Origin: Sporodiniella umbellata
Lineage: Eukaryota; Mucoromycota; Mucoromycetes; Mucorales; Rhizopodaceae
Length of the DNA: 64,000 nt
Assembly: GCA_025677835.1 (NCBI GenBank)
Contig: JAIXMR010000087.1
Coordinates: forward strand, 56,407-120,406
Reading direction: 5' to 3'
Position numbers and translations under genes: made by a program. The notes beneath the pieces are model-generated. The model was not told the origin of the DNA. It ran no database searches and was given only the letters and a program-made list of their open reading frames with translations. This document shows positions 11,447-22,464 of the stretch, in pieces. Each line of letters begins with the position of its first letter. The first letter of the stretch is position 1.

Positions 11447-13360
11447 TTATTTTCTAGCACGCTGAGGACCTTTTTGTTTTTTGTGACTGTTGCTCTTGTT
11501 TTTACTGCAGCTACTAGCTGAGGCAGTGAGGGATTCTTTTACCATCTTTTCGTAATACGCCACCGATTTCTCAACAATCTTCTTTTCACTGATGCGAAGT
11601 GTATGTGCGTAATAGGCCTTGCTGCCTTTCTCCAAGCCATCGCGCTGTTGGATAGCGTCAGCCACCGATTTCCATTCCCCGCTCTCCTCGAGGTAGTCCA
11701 TGCGTCTAAAGTCAATGAGGGCATGACAGGCTTGATAGACCATACGCTTTACTTCCACCATGGATTTTGTGTTTTTATCGTTTGCAAGGTCATCAAAGTA
11801 CTCTAGAGCGTTGTCTACGTTTTCCACAAACGCTTGGAATTTACTTTCGCTCACAAACATGATATGGAGTAAGCACATCACCTTGTCTTCAAACAGCCCC
11901 TCAGCATTCACAAAGTAAGGGCGACCCCCACTTCCTTCATCGCCACAACAACCACCGTCTGCGTCATGTTCGTGGTCTTGGCCGTGCTCTTGGCCGTGAG
12001 AATGATCTTTGTCATCGCAACATCCCTCCTCTTCTTCCTCTTCTTCAAAATCATCGTGTTCTTGCTTGCCTTCGCCCTTGGATGGACATAACAACGGTTC
12101 ATATCTCAAGAAGAGCTCCCAGCGAGGGCGCGTGGCTTCGACGGCCATCTGCTCCCATACTTCCTTGGATGCCTTGGGTTGCTGACCCTTGACAATCTCG
12201 AGCGTAATAGCCAGACAGCAGTCGACAATAGCATCTTCCGGGATGCTGATATAGTCATTCTTGTTATCGTCATAGCAAAAGCCATATTTACTCAACAAGG
12301 CCACGTTTGGGTGATCGCCATACGTATTGAAGATCTCTTCGCCTTTTTGAACGTCACAATCCAACACCATATCACATGTATCTTTGTTTTCCTCTTCCTC
12401 CTTTGACTCCCAAAAGTTGACATTCTTTTCTTCCAAGGCTTCCAGATCAGGTAATTCCGTTTCTTCCTCTTCTTCCATCGACGCCTCTTCCAAGTCCTCT
12501 TCGTCTTCCCATGCCTCGCCTTCCTCCTCTTCCTCCTCTTCGCCTTCGAGATAGTCAAAGTACTGATGTTCACAGAACTCGGCTACGCCACATGCCTCGC
12601 ATACCTCAAAGTCAGTCTGGAAATGCACCTGTTCATTTTCACGGTGGTTGAAGAGATCTGCAAAAGGAACCAGTGCATTTTCGTGATAGGCGTCTACTTC
12701 AAACGCGCGTGAGGAGATCGTGGTGGAAGCCAAGATAAACTTGTCAAACGAATAAGGGCAGCTGTCCTCATTCTCTCCCTTCACAAATACGTAGGGAAAT
12801 TCTTCAATCAAGGGTAAAACCAAGTCGTGATAATCATCGTCCAGATCCGCCTATGCTTAAGGGGTCAGGCTCCCCCATGTGGGATCGCTTTCTTATCACT
12901 TACCAAATCGTTGTACACGGGGGATTCCATCTCGGTTCCTTTGAATAACTCTTTTTCTTCTTCTTCCCAAAACATTGGAAGTTCTAGGCTTTCCTTGGGT
13001 AAGGCTTGCAGATAGCCATACCAAGGCGAGTTTTCTCCCTGCGCAAATTCATACATCAAGGCCAAAGCCAACGCACACCCTCCCTCGAGTCCGGCTTCAT
13101 CCAATACATTCGAAATACCGCATGTCTTGGTGGAAAGCACAACGTTCTTGGGAATCTTGACAACTAACACACGTTGCGTTCAATATACACACACACATAC
13201 ACATTAAACAGATGCTTGGCTATTTACTTGCTTCCTCCCTCTTTAACTTTTTAGAAGCGACAACACTAAACGATCCGTTCACTTGTTCAATAGTCAAGCC
13301 TTCCTTGTTCCATTCAATCTTGTTCTTTTCAAACCATTCGGTTAAAACACTCAGTGACAT
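11447..13360 (-). CDS. SET-domain protein lysine methyltransferase (SETD6/Rkm/Efm1-like)
   Basis: Three exons, complement(11447..12850, 12904..13163, 13228..13360), encode 598 residues. Both introns (53 and 64 nt) are GT-AG and keep frame: REEA to IVKIPKNVVLS, and YNDL to ADLDDDYHDL. The split SET domain shows the N-terminal I-P-x-N-V-x-LS strand, an inserted helical segment, then the SAM/pseudoknot motif VPFADLFNHRENEQVHF and, after an acidic insert, GEEIFNTYGDHPN. CEACG...CEHQYFDYLEG between them may bind metal. Such enzymes methylate lysines of ribosomal proteins or elongation factor 1A in the cytosol or nucleus. Long Glu runs, a His/Cys/Asp-rich loop (DHSHGQEHGQDHEHD) and a basic tail are low-complexity additions that make it longer than most relatives (450-500). 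The exact substrate cannot be read from sequence. Confidence 0.82.
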
Positions 13361-13523
13361 GCTGACAGAATTAAAAAAAAAAAAAAAAAAAAATTGTATT
13401 CTTTTGCTTGTCAAAAAAAAAAAAAAAAAAAACAAGGCCAGTCCTGAAATCTAACAGTCCTGCTGCGGCCATTGAAAATAAGCCTCTGTTTCGTTTGAAA
13501 ACCCCGTCAATTTTGTTTATTAT

Positions 13524-13775
13524 TTAGTGAAGCATAGGACATTTTTTGGCGTCTTGAGTATCTGTTTTGATATTGCCATGTTCATCATAAGTTAAGGCAT
13601 GATGTGTGACTTCTTCATGGGCATGGCTTGCTTTTTCAGCCCATTGCTTGCGTTCTTCATCACTTGTAGCCTAAACAACACTTAGGTTGGGTTGAAACAC
13701 TTTCTTCCTTACACTCTGAACATGTTGGACACTCTCCAGGATTTCTTCTTGGTTATGTTTAGGATCGGTGCTCAT
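13524..13775 (-). CDS. Small two-exon protein of unknown function (69 residues)
   Basis: Exons complement(13524..13670, 13713..13775) give 69 residues starting MSTDPKHNQEEILESVQHV and ending KKCPMLH. The 42-nt intron (GTAAGG...TTTAG) is phase 0. The protein is hydrophilic and His/Glu/Lys-rich, with an EERKQWAEKASHAHEE amphipathic helix and no signal peptide or membrane segment. I do not recognise the family. Support is the clean splice, the consistent codon texture in both exons and an A-rich leader upstream. It lies about 160 bases upstream of the SET gene on the same strand. Each exon is too short to stand out unspliced. Confidence 0.55.
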
Positions 13776-13859
13776 ATTGAATAATAATAAAGAAGGGGAA
13801 AAAAAAAAACAAAAACCTGATCGCTTTTTATACAGTTTCCCCTTTACGTGGGAAATAAA

Positions 13860-14340
13860 TAGTCCAAAAACGATATTCCCTTGTTATCAAACATCCAGCG
13901 GACGTTAGCGATTGCATTAGGCTGGGCTGCATAATCGCAAAAAGTTTTGCATATCACTTTGCTCCTAAAGTAACCATGATTCGATCATGGCTTCAATCCA
14001 GTCAAAACTAGAATCCAGTTTTTGAAAACGTCCCGAGAGTTGCGTACTTTCTTAAAGTCTCCTTGCAAGATTCTTTAAAAAAAACAGGCAACTTTTCTGT
14101 GCTACTTGTGTATCACAGAGTGCAGGTCCTTTCAAAAGGGTACCAGGGCCTGTCAAGAGTTTTCCTTCTTTTCTAAAAAGCAAATCTTTCGGTATGGTTT
14201 CTATCGTACTTTGATCAGAGTCAATCGACTGAATGTATCTCAGAAAGGTCCCCTACTTTCTTGCCCATAATTATAATAAATGACCGTGGATCGGCTTTAA
14301 CAATCTCAACGTAGGATTGAGAAACATCGTCTCACTTGAG
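13860..14340 (-). other. possible coding relic between small gene and MBOAT gene
   Basis: On the minus strand about 60 codons are open around 14,060-14,250, containing STIETIPKDLLFRKEGKLL and TGPGTLLKGPALCDT, with stops on both sides. It reads like former coding sequence, but I recognise no family and find no splice sites that extend it. It could be chance or a transposon remnant. Confidence 0.2.
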
Positions 14341-14393
14341 AGCCAGTTTTTTTCTTTTTTTTTTTTTTTTTTTGAAGGGACGGTTTTCATTTT

Positions 14394-16024
14394 TTATTTT
14401 GCCCAAGTAGCCCAAATGGCTTCACGACAATACAAGATACCCAACAGAGGCGGACCAAACATCATGCAGACCCAAAAGAAAGAGTTTCCTAACCAGAAAC
14501 GATTCTTAAAGATGGGCATTCGGCCAATGACGATCAAAGGCAGTTGGAGCATCTGAACCACAAACATATAGAGACGTACTTTCTTGGTAACAATAATAAG
14601 AACCAGCTCATGAATTAAAGAGGATAAAAGAAAGGTAACAAAGGTAGCGTTCGTTTTCGATAGCTGATAAGAATCAATGGAGCGTGAATAGACGTGTCTT
14701 AGCAGCCAATGATGAACAGGCTTATTCCATTTTCTGGCAAACTCATCATAGCTCACACTGTAGAGAGTCAAAAAAAAAAAAAAAAAAAAAAAACGACGTT
14801 TACCTGTTCCACCAATCATCATAAAAGTTTCTATCGGCAAATCTAGCAATGGGATTGAGTTTTAACCGCCACAAACCACCGACACTACCTGCTCAATTCA
14901 GCAAATCCATTCAGAATACACTCAAAGATGATATAGAATATGAAAAGATAATTGATCATAAAAGGAAACAGCAACTCGATAATGATCCGAGGCTCTGACA
15001 TATCCGGGTTATAAAGCTTAGGTAAGATCAAACGTTCCGTTGTCACATAGAGAATCAGAAAGGATCCAATCGTAGCCACCGTTTTTTCAAACACATACCA
15101 CACACGTATCCTTTCAAAAGCCTAGTTAGACTACGATCTATAAAAGACGGACTTACTTGTCTGTTCTGGGGTATTCCATCCAGTAGACCAAACTGGGCAC
15201 AAGGAGATAATCCAGATAATTCAGGAGCGTCACGTTGTTAGGGAACCGGGTGTTCCCATGCACCATCTCCTCTTCCAAAAAGCGCATTTCCTCTTCCATC
15301 TCCTCCAGCATGTCATCCTCTCCTTTGGCTATCTTTTGAGGAACGGTCGATTTGAGATGGTTCAATCGCTTGAGTTTGAGGGAAAGGTCTCCGTTGAGGG
15401 TGGTATAAGAATGCATTTTCATCATCATCACAATCGTATGCATAGTAAAAAACCCAGATTGAACCCATGGCCAATGCCTATATAGCGTCTTTCTATTCAA
15501 TCAAAGCCAAAGGAGAAGAAGAAAAAACTGGGGAAAAAGCCTTACCTGAGAAAAGTCCAATAGATGTTGAAGAAAAGAAAGGCGGCTTGACATACATGCT
15601 GGACAATAAAGCCAACCGTATCGTAGGGTAATACGTTCCATAAGAACAATTTGGAGAACAACACGCTGAAAAGTGTCATTGAGACCATCGTCAGGTCTGA
15701 TATCAATAAGGCAAACCCATCTTCAGAGATCAACCGAAAGAAGCCCAAGCTGAGAATGATCCCTTCCTGTTCGTAACAGTGGATAATCGATTGTATCACG
15801 TAAAATCCCATCGCTATCCAGAAAAGGGTATAGAACCCTTTGAACGTATCGTCCTGTCGGTCTGCATTCGATAGGTCAAATTGGGTCTGTCTTGCCTTGA
15901 AAAAGAGCGGTCTCTGTTTTGAAAACTTGAATCGATGGCTGTCGCTCTTGATCGGATTCGCCATCTTCTCATTACTTATGTGAGGTTCTGTAACCGACCG
16001 TTTTATAGAAGGTGCTGGTGACAT
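14394..16024 (-). CDS. ARE2: Sterol O-acyltransferase (ACAT/Are2-like MBOAT enzyme)
   Basis: Five exons, complement(14394..14757, 14804..14842, 14889..15110, 15157..15492, 15546..16024), encode 479 residues. The four introns are 46-53 nt, GT-AG, and all joins keep frame. Splicing reconstitutes WPWVQSGFFTMHTIVMMMKMHSY, then LVYWMEYPRTDKIRVWYVFEKT and the diagnostic FYDDWWNSVSYDEFARKWNKPVHHWLLRHVY. FYxDWWN is the acyl-CoA-binding signature of the ACAT/DGAT1 branch. The conserved membrane histidine is in SSLIHELVL. About eight to nine hydrophobic helices are visible. The EYPRT-x-x-IR block favours sterol esterification over DGAT1 activity, but DGAT1 cannot be excluded. The enzyme would make steryl esters for lipid droplets in the ER membrane. 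One exon is only 39 nt, and intron 4 (14758-14803) carries a homopolymer of about 23 bases. Confidence 0.88.
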
Positions 16025-17276
16025 CTTGGAGAGGGATTCTTTCTGTTTGCTTGAACAAAGAAAAAACCAGAAAAAAAAAAAAAGAGAAAGAGAGAGAATG
16101 TTGATTAAATAAGGCACCGAAGAAAAATGACGTTTCCCCCCCCCCTACAAGTGGGTATTCGGTCTCTTAAAAATAGACAAAAATACATTCAACATGCATA
16201 CAAACAAGTAAACATAAAACTTTCAATTCCTTATTTATCAAAAATCAACACTTTGATTTCCATTGTCTGTCAAACCATTGTAACAAAAGCTTGGTAAGAG
16301 CCAACAACACTTCAAAATGTTTGTATTACCTCAGCTGAACAATCACCGGTACGTTCTGTTCATGCCATTTCTTGATGATAAAGAACTCACCCAACAGTAT
16401 CTTTGGCTTTACTATCCACAGGACCTTATTTAAAACACATCACCTAATGGCTTTCTTTAGAAATATCAATGTCTATAGAAAGATCTCTCTTGACGTCAAC
16501 ATGATCCTCCACCTTCCAAAATCAAGTACACTCCAAAAAAAAAGTCAAACCCAATTGGTTTTTGAAATAGAGTCGAATTCCGTAGGATGACACGTCTAAA
16601 TGGTTTTCTATCAAGAATAAACTAAACTAAATACGATTAGAGTGGTAAAGGATACTTTTCCAACTAGAAATCACTCTTTGTATTTTCCTCCCTTCAAAAA
16701 AAAAAAAATAGCTTTGCTAAACTAGTCTGTTTCTGTACGTCTGGCTTTGAAAAATAGAAAACAGATTTAAGCTTTGTTCGCGTATTTTCTTTTTTTTTTT
16801 TAAAGTGGTAAAAAAGAGAAAGATTTCATGATTTCTAGAATAAAAAGAATGTTGATTCAAACCCTCGATGGTTGTTTGATCTTTGGAAGAACAACATAAA
16901 GCGAGGCTTAAACTACTTTATTAATAACGGGCATTTAAATTTGAGTTGATAGACAGTATGTTGTACTAAAGACGTAACAGATCAACTACGTTGGCTTTTG
17001 AGATGTCACCCAAGATAGAGCTGATGTATCTAAGAAGGATGGCTGTTGTACGTGTCCTACAGAATCTAGAGCTCTTAAAAGCAAGCATCTACACATAAAA
17101 AAAAAACAAAACAAGTTCCGCTAAGAGTTCGGATGCTTGGACAAGAAAGGTATTACGTGTTGTGATACAATCAGTTGAAACCAGACACTAAAAGGAGTAT
17201 TTAAAGGAATTTTTGTTTTTCCCCCCTCAATTTTTTTTTTTTTTTTTTAGCTTATAGTTTAATATCTTTCAAGAAA
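16025..17276. other. intergenic DNA, divergent promoter region
   Basis: This spacer separates the divergently transcribed MBOAT and DUF7721-like genes. It has a C run of about 9 near 16,137-16,145, several T runs, and a T tract with TTTAG just upstream of the second gene. A 72-codon ORF at 16,372 shows no family features. Nothing else is supported. Confidence 0.5.
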
Positions 17277-18005
17277 ATGTCATACGGAGAAGCTGATTCA
17301 TATCAAGGTAAACAATCCATCGTTACTTTCCCCCAAACGTGCCTATTGAACCTAAAATAAAACTCTATTTCAGGAGCACAACAACCTAAGCCTGATGCCT
17401 CAGAGGTAACTCGTTACGCTAAACAACATGCTGACTATAACGATGACAGTAAGTTGTAATGGTTTTAAACCTATTATTTTTGACACGCTATGGGGTTTTT
17501 TTTTTTTTAAGGTGATGAAGAAAACGGTGTCTTTTCTCAAGCTTTCCATCACGTTATGGGACGCGAGGATGAACATACAGAGGTCAATGAAGAAGAAGTC
17601 AGCGAAGTGACTGGAGCACACGATCGTATCTATAATCAAAACAACGGCCAACCTTCTGAAGAAAACACGTCGCGCGATCTTGGTTCTGCCGCTGCTATGC
17701 AAGCCTTCAAAATGTTTTCTGGAGGTGGGGGTAACGGAGGAAGCAGCCAACTGATTGGTTTGGCCATGGGTGAAGCTCAAAAGTTGATGAGTGCCCAAGG
17801 CGGTGGAGGAAACGTAAATCAGGCTGAAATGCTTCAAACTGCTGCTACCATGGCCATGAAGTTGCTCATGACACAACAAAAAAGCGCTAACGGAAGCGGT
17901 GGAAGCATGGATGCCATCATGAGCATCTTGGGTAGCCTCGGTGGTGCTGGCGCTCAAAAACAAGAAAGTGGCGGACTCAGCGGTATGCTGGGTAAATTTT
18001 TGTAA
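17277..18005 (+). CDS. DUF7721 / 'beta-flanking protein'-like, three exons
   Basis: Exons 17277..17307, 17374..17448 and 17512..18005 give 199 residues. Joins are Q|GAQQPKPD and DD|SDEENG, both GT-AG. The product has a polar N-terminus (KQHADYNDDSDEE), then the family-typical block SAAAMQAFKMFSGGGGNGG, GLAMGEAQKLM, QTAATMAMKLLM and a glycine-rich end with GGLSGMLGKFL. This alternation of short Ala/Met amphipathic helices with Gly/Ser spacers is the DUF7721 pattern; those proteins are annotated as beta-flanking proteins in basidiomycetes because of their position, and their biochemical function is unknown. No signal peptide is seen. A poly-T tract fills the end of intron 2. Confidence 0.72.
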
Positions 18006-18153
18006 ATAAATCCAATAAACTTGTAAGCATGGCTGGACAAAAAAAAAAAAAAAAAGTGGTGGGCGTACATCGACATTCAGCTTTCGGGTCTTTCTATTGC
18101 TTTTTTTTCTTTTTATTTATTTATTTATTTATTTCTTGTGATTATTATTGTTT

Positions 18154-19409
18154 TCACTTTGCGCTTTTATCAGTTGTCAACCTAGAAAATAGAGTGTTTT
18201 GTTTGACGTTGGGAGTGGGAACATAAGGAATTAATGCAGGTGTAGATGATGGTGATGGTATATGATCAATGCTATTTTGTTTGGGAACACCACTTCCTGT
18301 GAGTCTCCTCTTTCTCCGAATAGGTGCCTGTGTGGATTGGCTGCTGCTGCTACTTATAGATGCGGACGGCAGTAAACAATCCTTCACCTCTTCCTCCACT
18401 TTGTTGCCTATTGAAAATCTCGCCTTAATATGTTCTTTCATTTCTGGGCTAGGCGCAACAGAAGCTGTTTTGAACCGCTTCATACTCTCATGGCGGCCTA
18501 CTAATGCTTCCACAGGTAAAGATAGCCGTGGCTTTAGTTTGTGTTCCGTATTTTCTTGTTCCAACGTCGATTCCAAAAGCTCCTCATGCCTTCGTTTTAA
18601 AGTAAGGGTACTCATCGTCTTTCTTCTCTCCTCCTCTAATCGTTGGTTTCTTAGCTCATACAAATCTTCGCTAGGACCCCCTAAAAAGAAAACCCCGTTC
18701 ACTTTTTTGGAATAATAAACCAAAAAAAAAATAAAACACTTACCGGATTCTTCCGTTCGACCACCTAATGCCTTTACTTTGCAAGGCTCCATGGATTTAC
18801 GCTTTTTTTTAGATGACAATACCAATGTCTGAGGTCTTTCAATGGCAAAATCTTCTTCGGCTAATCTCTTTCCTTCCTTTTTACATCTCGATATCCACAA
18901 TAAATTGATGATATGTGCATTGCGTGAAAGTGCTTTCTTGACTGTCGCAGGTGATCCGTTTTTAAATATTAAATGCGTGCAAGAATCTAAGCAGCCAAAG
19001 GAAAAACAAAAAGTCTTAGTCTTCACAGTATCTTGGGTATTTTCTACCTGAAAAGACTCGTCGAGTTTTAGCGCCCATGGACTGTAATGCTCTTTCAAAG
19101 TTTTTAGAAACGTCGTCTCCATCTTCCGTTCTAAACATGAAAAATTCCGTAACTTTAAGGACACCTTTTTCTTTTTATAGTGTGTGAATGGCTTCTTTTT
19201 TTTTTTTTTTTTTTTGAAACAGAATCTTACCTAACGTCTAAACAAGCAACAACACCATCTAGAATCTTGTCGTCAGGTGTTGTATGCTTTATCTTTGGGA
19301 CAACGGAATGTTGCTGATTGGGACTTAACGAACTTCGTTTCGTTAAAAAACTTTTAATGGATCCATCTTTCTTAACAGTGGGCAAACGTGAAATTAAACG
19401 AGGTGGCAT
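18154..19409 (-). CDS. BRCT-domain protein resembling microcephalin (MCPH1) N-terminus
   Basis: Four exons, complement(18154..18680, 18744..18986, 19048..19130, 19231..19409), encode 343 residues; all introns are GT-AG. Splicing gives one continuous BRCT domain at about residues 47-138: ILDGVVACLDVRTEDGDD, SKNFERALQSMGAKTRRVF, SCTHLIFKNGSPATVKKAL, then IINLLWISRCKKEGKRLAEEDF. The THLIFK-x-G strand, the LLWISRC tryptophan and the following E-x-x-F match the first BRCT of MCPH1 better than other BRCTs I know. The rest is basic, disordered and Ser-rich with nuclear-localisation-like KKKRK and RRKRRL. Microcephalin acts in chromatin condensation and DNA-damage signalling; only one BRCT is present here, so an equivalent role is inference. 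Intron 1 contains a poly-A/T tract. Confidence 0.68.
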
Positions 19410-20183
19410 TCAGTATAATTCAAACAATAGAAAAAACAAATTCAACAATAAACAAAAAGAGAATTCAGGACCTTCATCTTCGGCTCTTTTTTTTTTTTTT
19501 GAACAATTTTTTAAACCAATAAAAATGCCCTTTTTCTTATTTTTTTTTTTTTACGTTATTTAGTAGCCATTTAAACAATAAACGTATTCGAAATACAGCG
19601 GTCAGAAGCCAAAAAAAAAAAAAAAAAAAGTAGCTGGTTTTGGTTCAATAGCGTTTGGGGCATAAACTCTCTATTTTCATAATTGTTAGCATCCGTAAAC
19701 GCCCAGCGTTATATAGGCTATATAATGATCAACCGTAATTTACAGATACCAAAATGCATAAAAGGTCTATGCCAAAACTGACCTAAAACGGTCTACTTTT
19801 TTTTTATATTGCCTTTATGAAAAGCTTTTAAATACAAGGCAATTGTAATTGCATCTATTAAACCAAAAAAAAAAAAAGCTTTACAGAGACAATGCAATAA
19901 GAATAATACTCCTAGTATATACATTGTAAACAAAACTTTCTCTTTTCATTTACTTATAAATCTAAAACCTCGCACACTCTCCTCTTGTTTTTTTTTTTTT
20001 TTTTTTTTTTTTAGGTCTTTTGGATGCTTATAAAGTAACTTTGATACTAACAATTGGTTCATGCTTTTTTTTCTTTTCAAGAAAAAACAGTAATGATTAT
20101 CAGACACTTTCTAAACACCGACCTGCTGAAGTTTAGAAAATTTTTTGTTTTTTTATACATATTCTTTGATCCAAATTGTCAAC
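19410..20183. other. divergent intergenic region between BRCT and Ipi1 genes
   Basis: This 774-bp region must hold both promoters, since the flanking genes point outward. It is extremely A/T-homopolymeric (runs of 10-25 at about 19,543, 19,609, 19,866 and 19,988). No TATA or other named box stands out. Confidence 0.4.
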
Positions 20184-20760
20184 ATGCCTAATGCAAGAAA
20201 AAAGAAAGCAGCCAAGACTGCAGATTTCCAAGTAAAAAACTATAGAAATCGATATGAATTGCCCATGTTTTTAATGAACTGATTTAGAAAAAAAAATTAA
20301 AAGTTGGACAAAAGAAAACTGTAGCCGATAACTTTACAGACACCTCATTCAAAACAAGAAGTAAAAAAAAAAAAAAAAAAAAAAAAGATCCAGAGTCATA
20401 GCTCGGTTTTGTTAAATACAAAATATGCAATAGGTGTCGTACTTCCCAACCAAAGTATCAATGAAGACAAATCGCACTTGATTACTACCAGCCGAAACCT
20501 TACTTTGACAGATCTGCTCTCAAAATTGAGACATCCTAACGCCAACGTCAAAAAAGGCAAGTACTTTTTTTTTTTTTTTTTTTTTTCTAATAATAACAAT
20601 GATTCTTGTAGACGCTCTTACGGGATTGACAGATATATGTAAAATGAATGCCAAGTTGACCGCCTCCAACTTGGGACAGATTGTGAATGGACTATTAAAG
20701 TTATTTATCGACAGCGTAAATAGAATGGATTTATAAATATTGAAAGAAATCTAACTTTAG

Positions 20761-20797
<37 letters not shown>

Positions 20798-22464
20798 AAA
20801 CTTTTTTTAGGATAGAGATGTTAGAAAGTCAACCTTGAACTACTTGAAAGAGTCTTGGATTGATTTGGATAAAGCGGATCTTCAACCTTTTATCCCTATC
20901 TTGGTGATGTACACATGTTCTGCTATGACACATATATTTGAAGATGTACGTACAGATGCTGTCAAATTTCTTGACTTTTGGATCTTGATGTCACCTGAGC
21001 CAGTCGTGTCAAAATTTTGGAATCGAATAACCGGCAACTATATGAGTCTAGTATCTGTAGATGCCAATAAATCAATGGAGACAGTTTCTTCACAAAACCA
21101 TACAACAACAGCAGCTATAAAATCAGCATCAGAAAAATCACATTTACATATTCATAAGGTAAAAAGAAAGTAAGCAAAACATGAATTTAACATCAAAAAA
21201 TATAGAACAAACTTGTTTTTTTTACAAGTCTCTGTAAATTTTTTGATGCTGGACTTTCAGGAAATAAGCAAGACAATCATTGGTTCTTTTTGAACTATTT
21301 GGATAGCAAACACGCTAAAGAATCATTCAAAAGAAAAATTGACAGACACAACTCGATCCATACGGAAGATACTTATATATGGAGTTCAAAAAAAAAGGTA
21401 AAGAAAACAAACAAAAAAAAAAAAAAGATTGGCGGTAATTGACTCCAAGTGATTGTCTCTAGAATGTATGTATTCCTATTCATCCTAATATACTCTCAGC
21501 GGCTCCCAATCTTTCCAGTGATATTACACTTGCTAGCTTTTCTCACCTCGACCTTTTTGATTCGTCGGGTCCCAAGAATAACACCACAAATACCCAAGGA
21601 GCTGTGGACAGTCACGAATTTAGTAAAGAGGAAAGACTGGATGGTATAGACGTAAGTTTGATAAGAGCACCATCCCTAAAAACAAGAAATACTAACGATT
21701 CTACCTAGAAAATAATAGAAACCTTCCAACCCATCTTGGTCGCCTCATGGCTCGAGTCAGCACCTTCTGTTTTTGTCACATCTTCACTCGCCATAACACC
21801 CGCATTTGAGCTTGTAGATCGGATCCTTCAACTCTCTGTTATCATGTGGAGAGCCGCTGTGAGTTCTCAAAAAATAAAGCATCTTGGCTCACAATGGTTA
21901 TATAAACATCTTGAAGTAACCCTCAAACATTTTTTGGTTTACTTTCCTTTTGGTGCTGACGGTATTGGTCTGAGAGATGGTAAAGTTGTCGACAGGCTCA
22001 TGCAAATGAACATCTCGTTTTGCGAACTTGTGTCGCTTTTCTTGTTAGCCAAAGCAGCTCAAGGCAGTATTGAAGCGCCAGAGTGGACAGAGGACGTGGT
22101 ATACTATCTTATGGGACTCTTGGGTCATGAAGAGCAAAGCACTTCTGATTTTAAAGCAGATCATTTGGCAACACTTTTACCAGCCTTGTGGGGACTCTTG
22201 AATTGTGTACCAGAAGAAGTAAAGCTAATGGATACAATCTTTGACTTTCACGAAAAATGTCAGTCGGCAGCAATCAACAAAGTTGCCTCTGATTTTATCT
22301 TTAGTATCTACACAGTAAGGGACCCCTTTATATATACACGGCAAAACTTTAAGCGCTAATCTGCCTATCCATAGATTCAAGAAACACCTCATTATAACGG
22401 AAATTTCAAAATTCACAAGGACTCAACATCGCAATGGCGTAAAGCCTTAGAGAGCATTAAATAA
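20184..22464 (+). CDS. IPI1: Ipi1/TEX10-type pre-rRNA processing protein (Rix1 complex), nine exons
   Basis: Exons 20184..20231, 20288..20360, 20434..20556, 20612..20715, 20811..21169, 21229..21397, 21463..21651, 21709..22314 and 22375..22464 give 586 residues in one frame. The N-terminal region is highly characteristic: MPNARKKKAAKTADFQ, KKLKVGQKKTVADNFTDTSFKTR, VVLPNQSINEDKSHL, LTLTDLLSKLRHPNANVKKDALTGL, DRDVRKSTLNYLKESW and YTCSAMTHIFEDVRTDAVKFLDFW, the HEAT-like Ipi1_N domain. Ipi1 works with Rix1 and Ipi3 in ITS2 processing and late pre-60S maturation in the nucleus. Yeast Ipi1 is about 330 residues, so this longer form is closer to TEX10 and includes a C-terminal helical part. Intron 3 uses a GC donor (AAAG|GCAAGT). 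The exon 5 end is chosen at GTAAGC because only that keeps frame with exon 6. Intron 7 contains a good ACTAAC branch site. Confidence 0.88.
20557..20611 (+). other. GC-AG intron in Ipi1 gene
   Basis: The donor is GGCAAGTAC after AAAAAA and the acceptor is TTGTAG. Only this junction joins NANVKK to DALTGL, which is conserved in the family; no GT donor nearby preserves the frame. Confidence 0.7.

Noticed and set aside
17400..17963. 187-codon minus-strand ORF
   Set aside because: Antisense shadow of the spliced DUF7721-like gene, which has conserved splice joins and family motifs.
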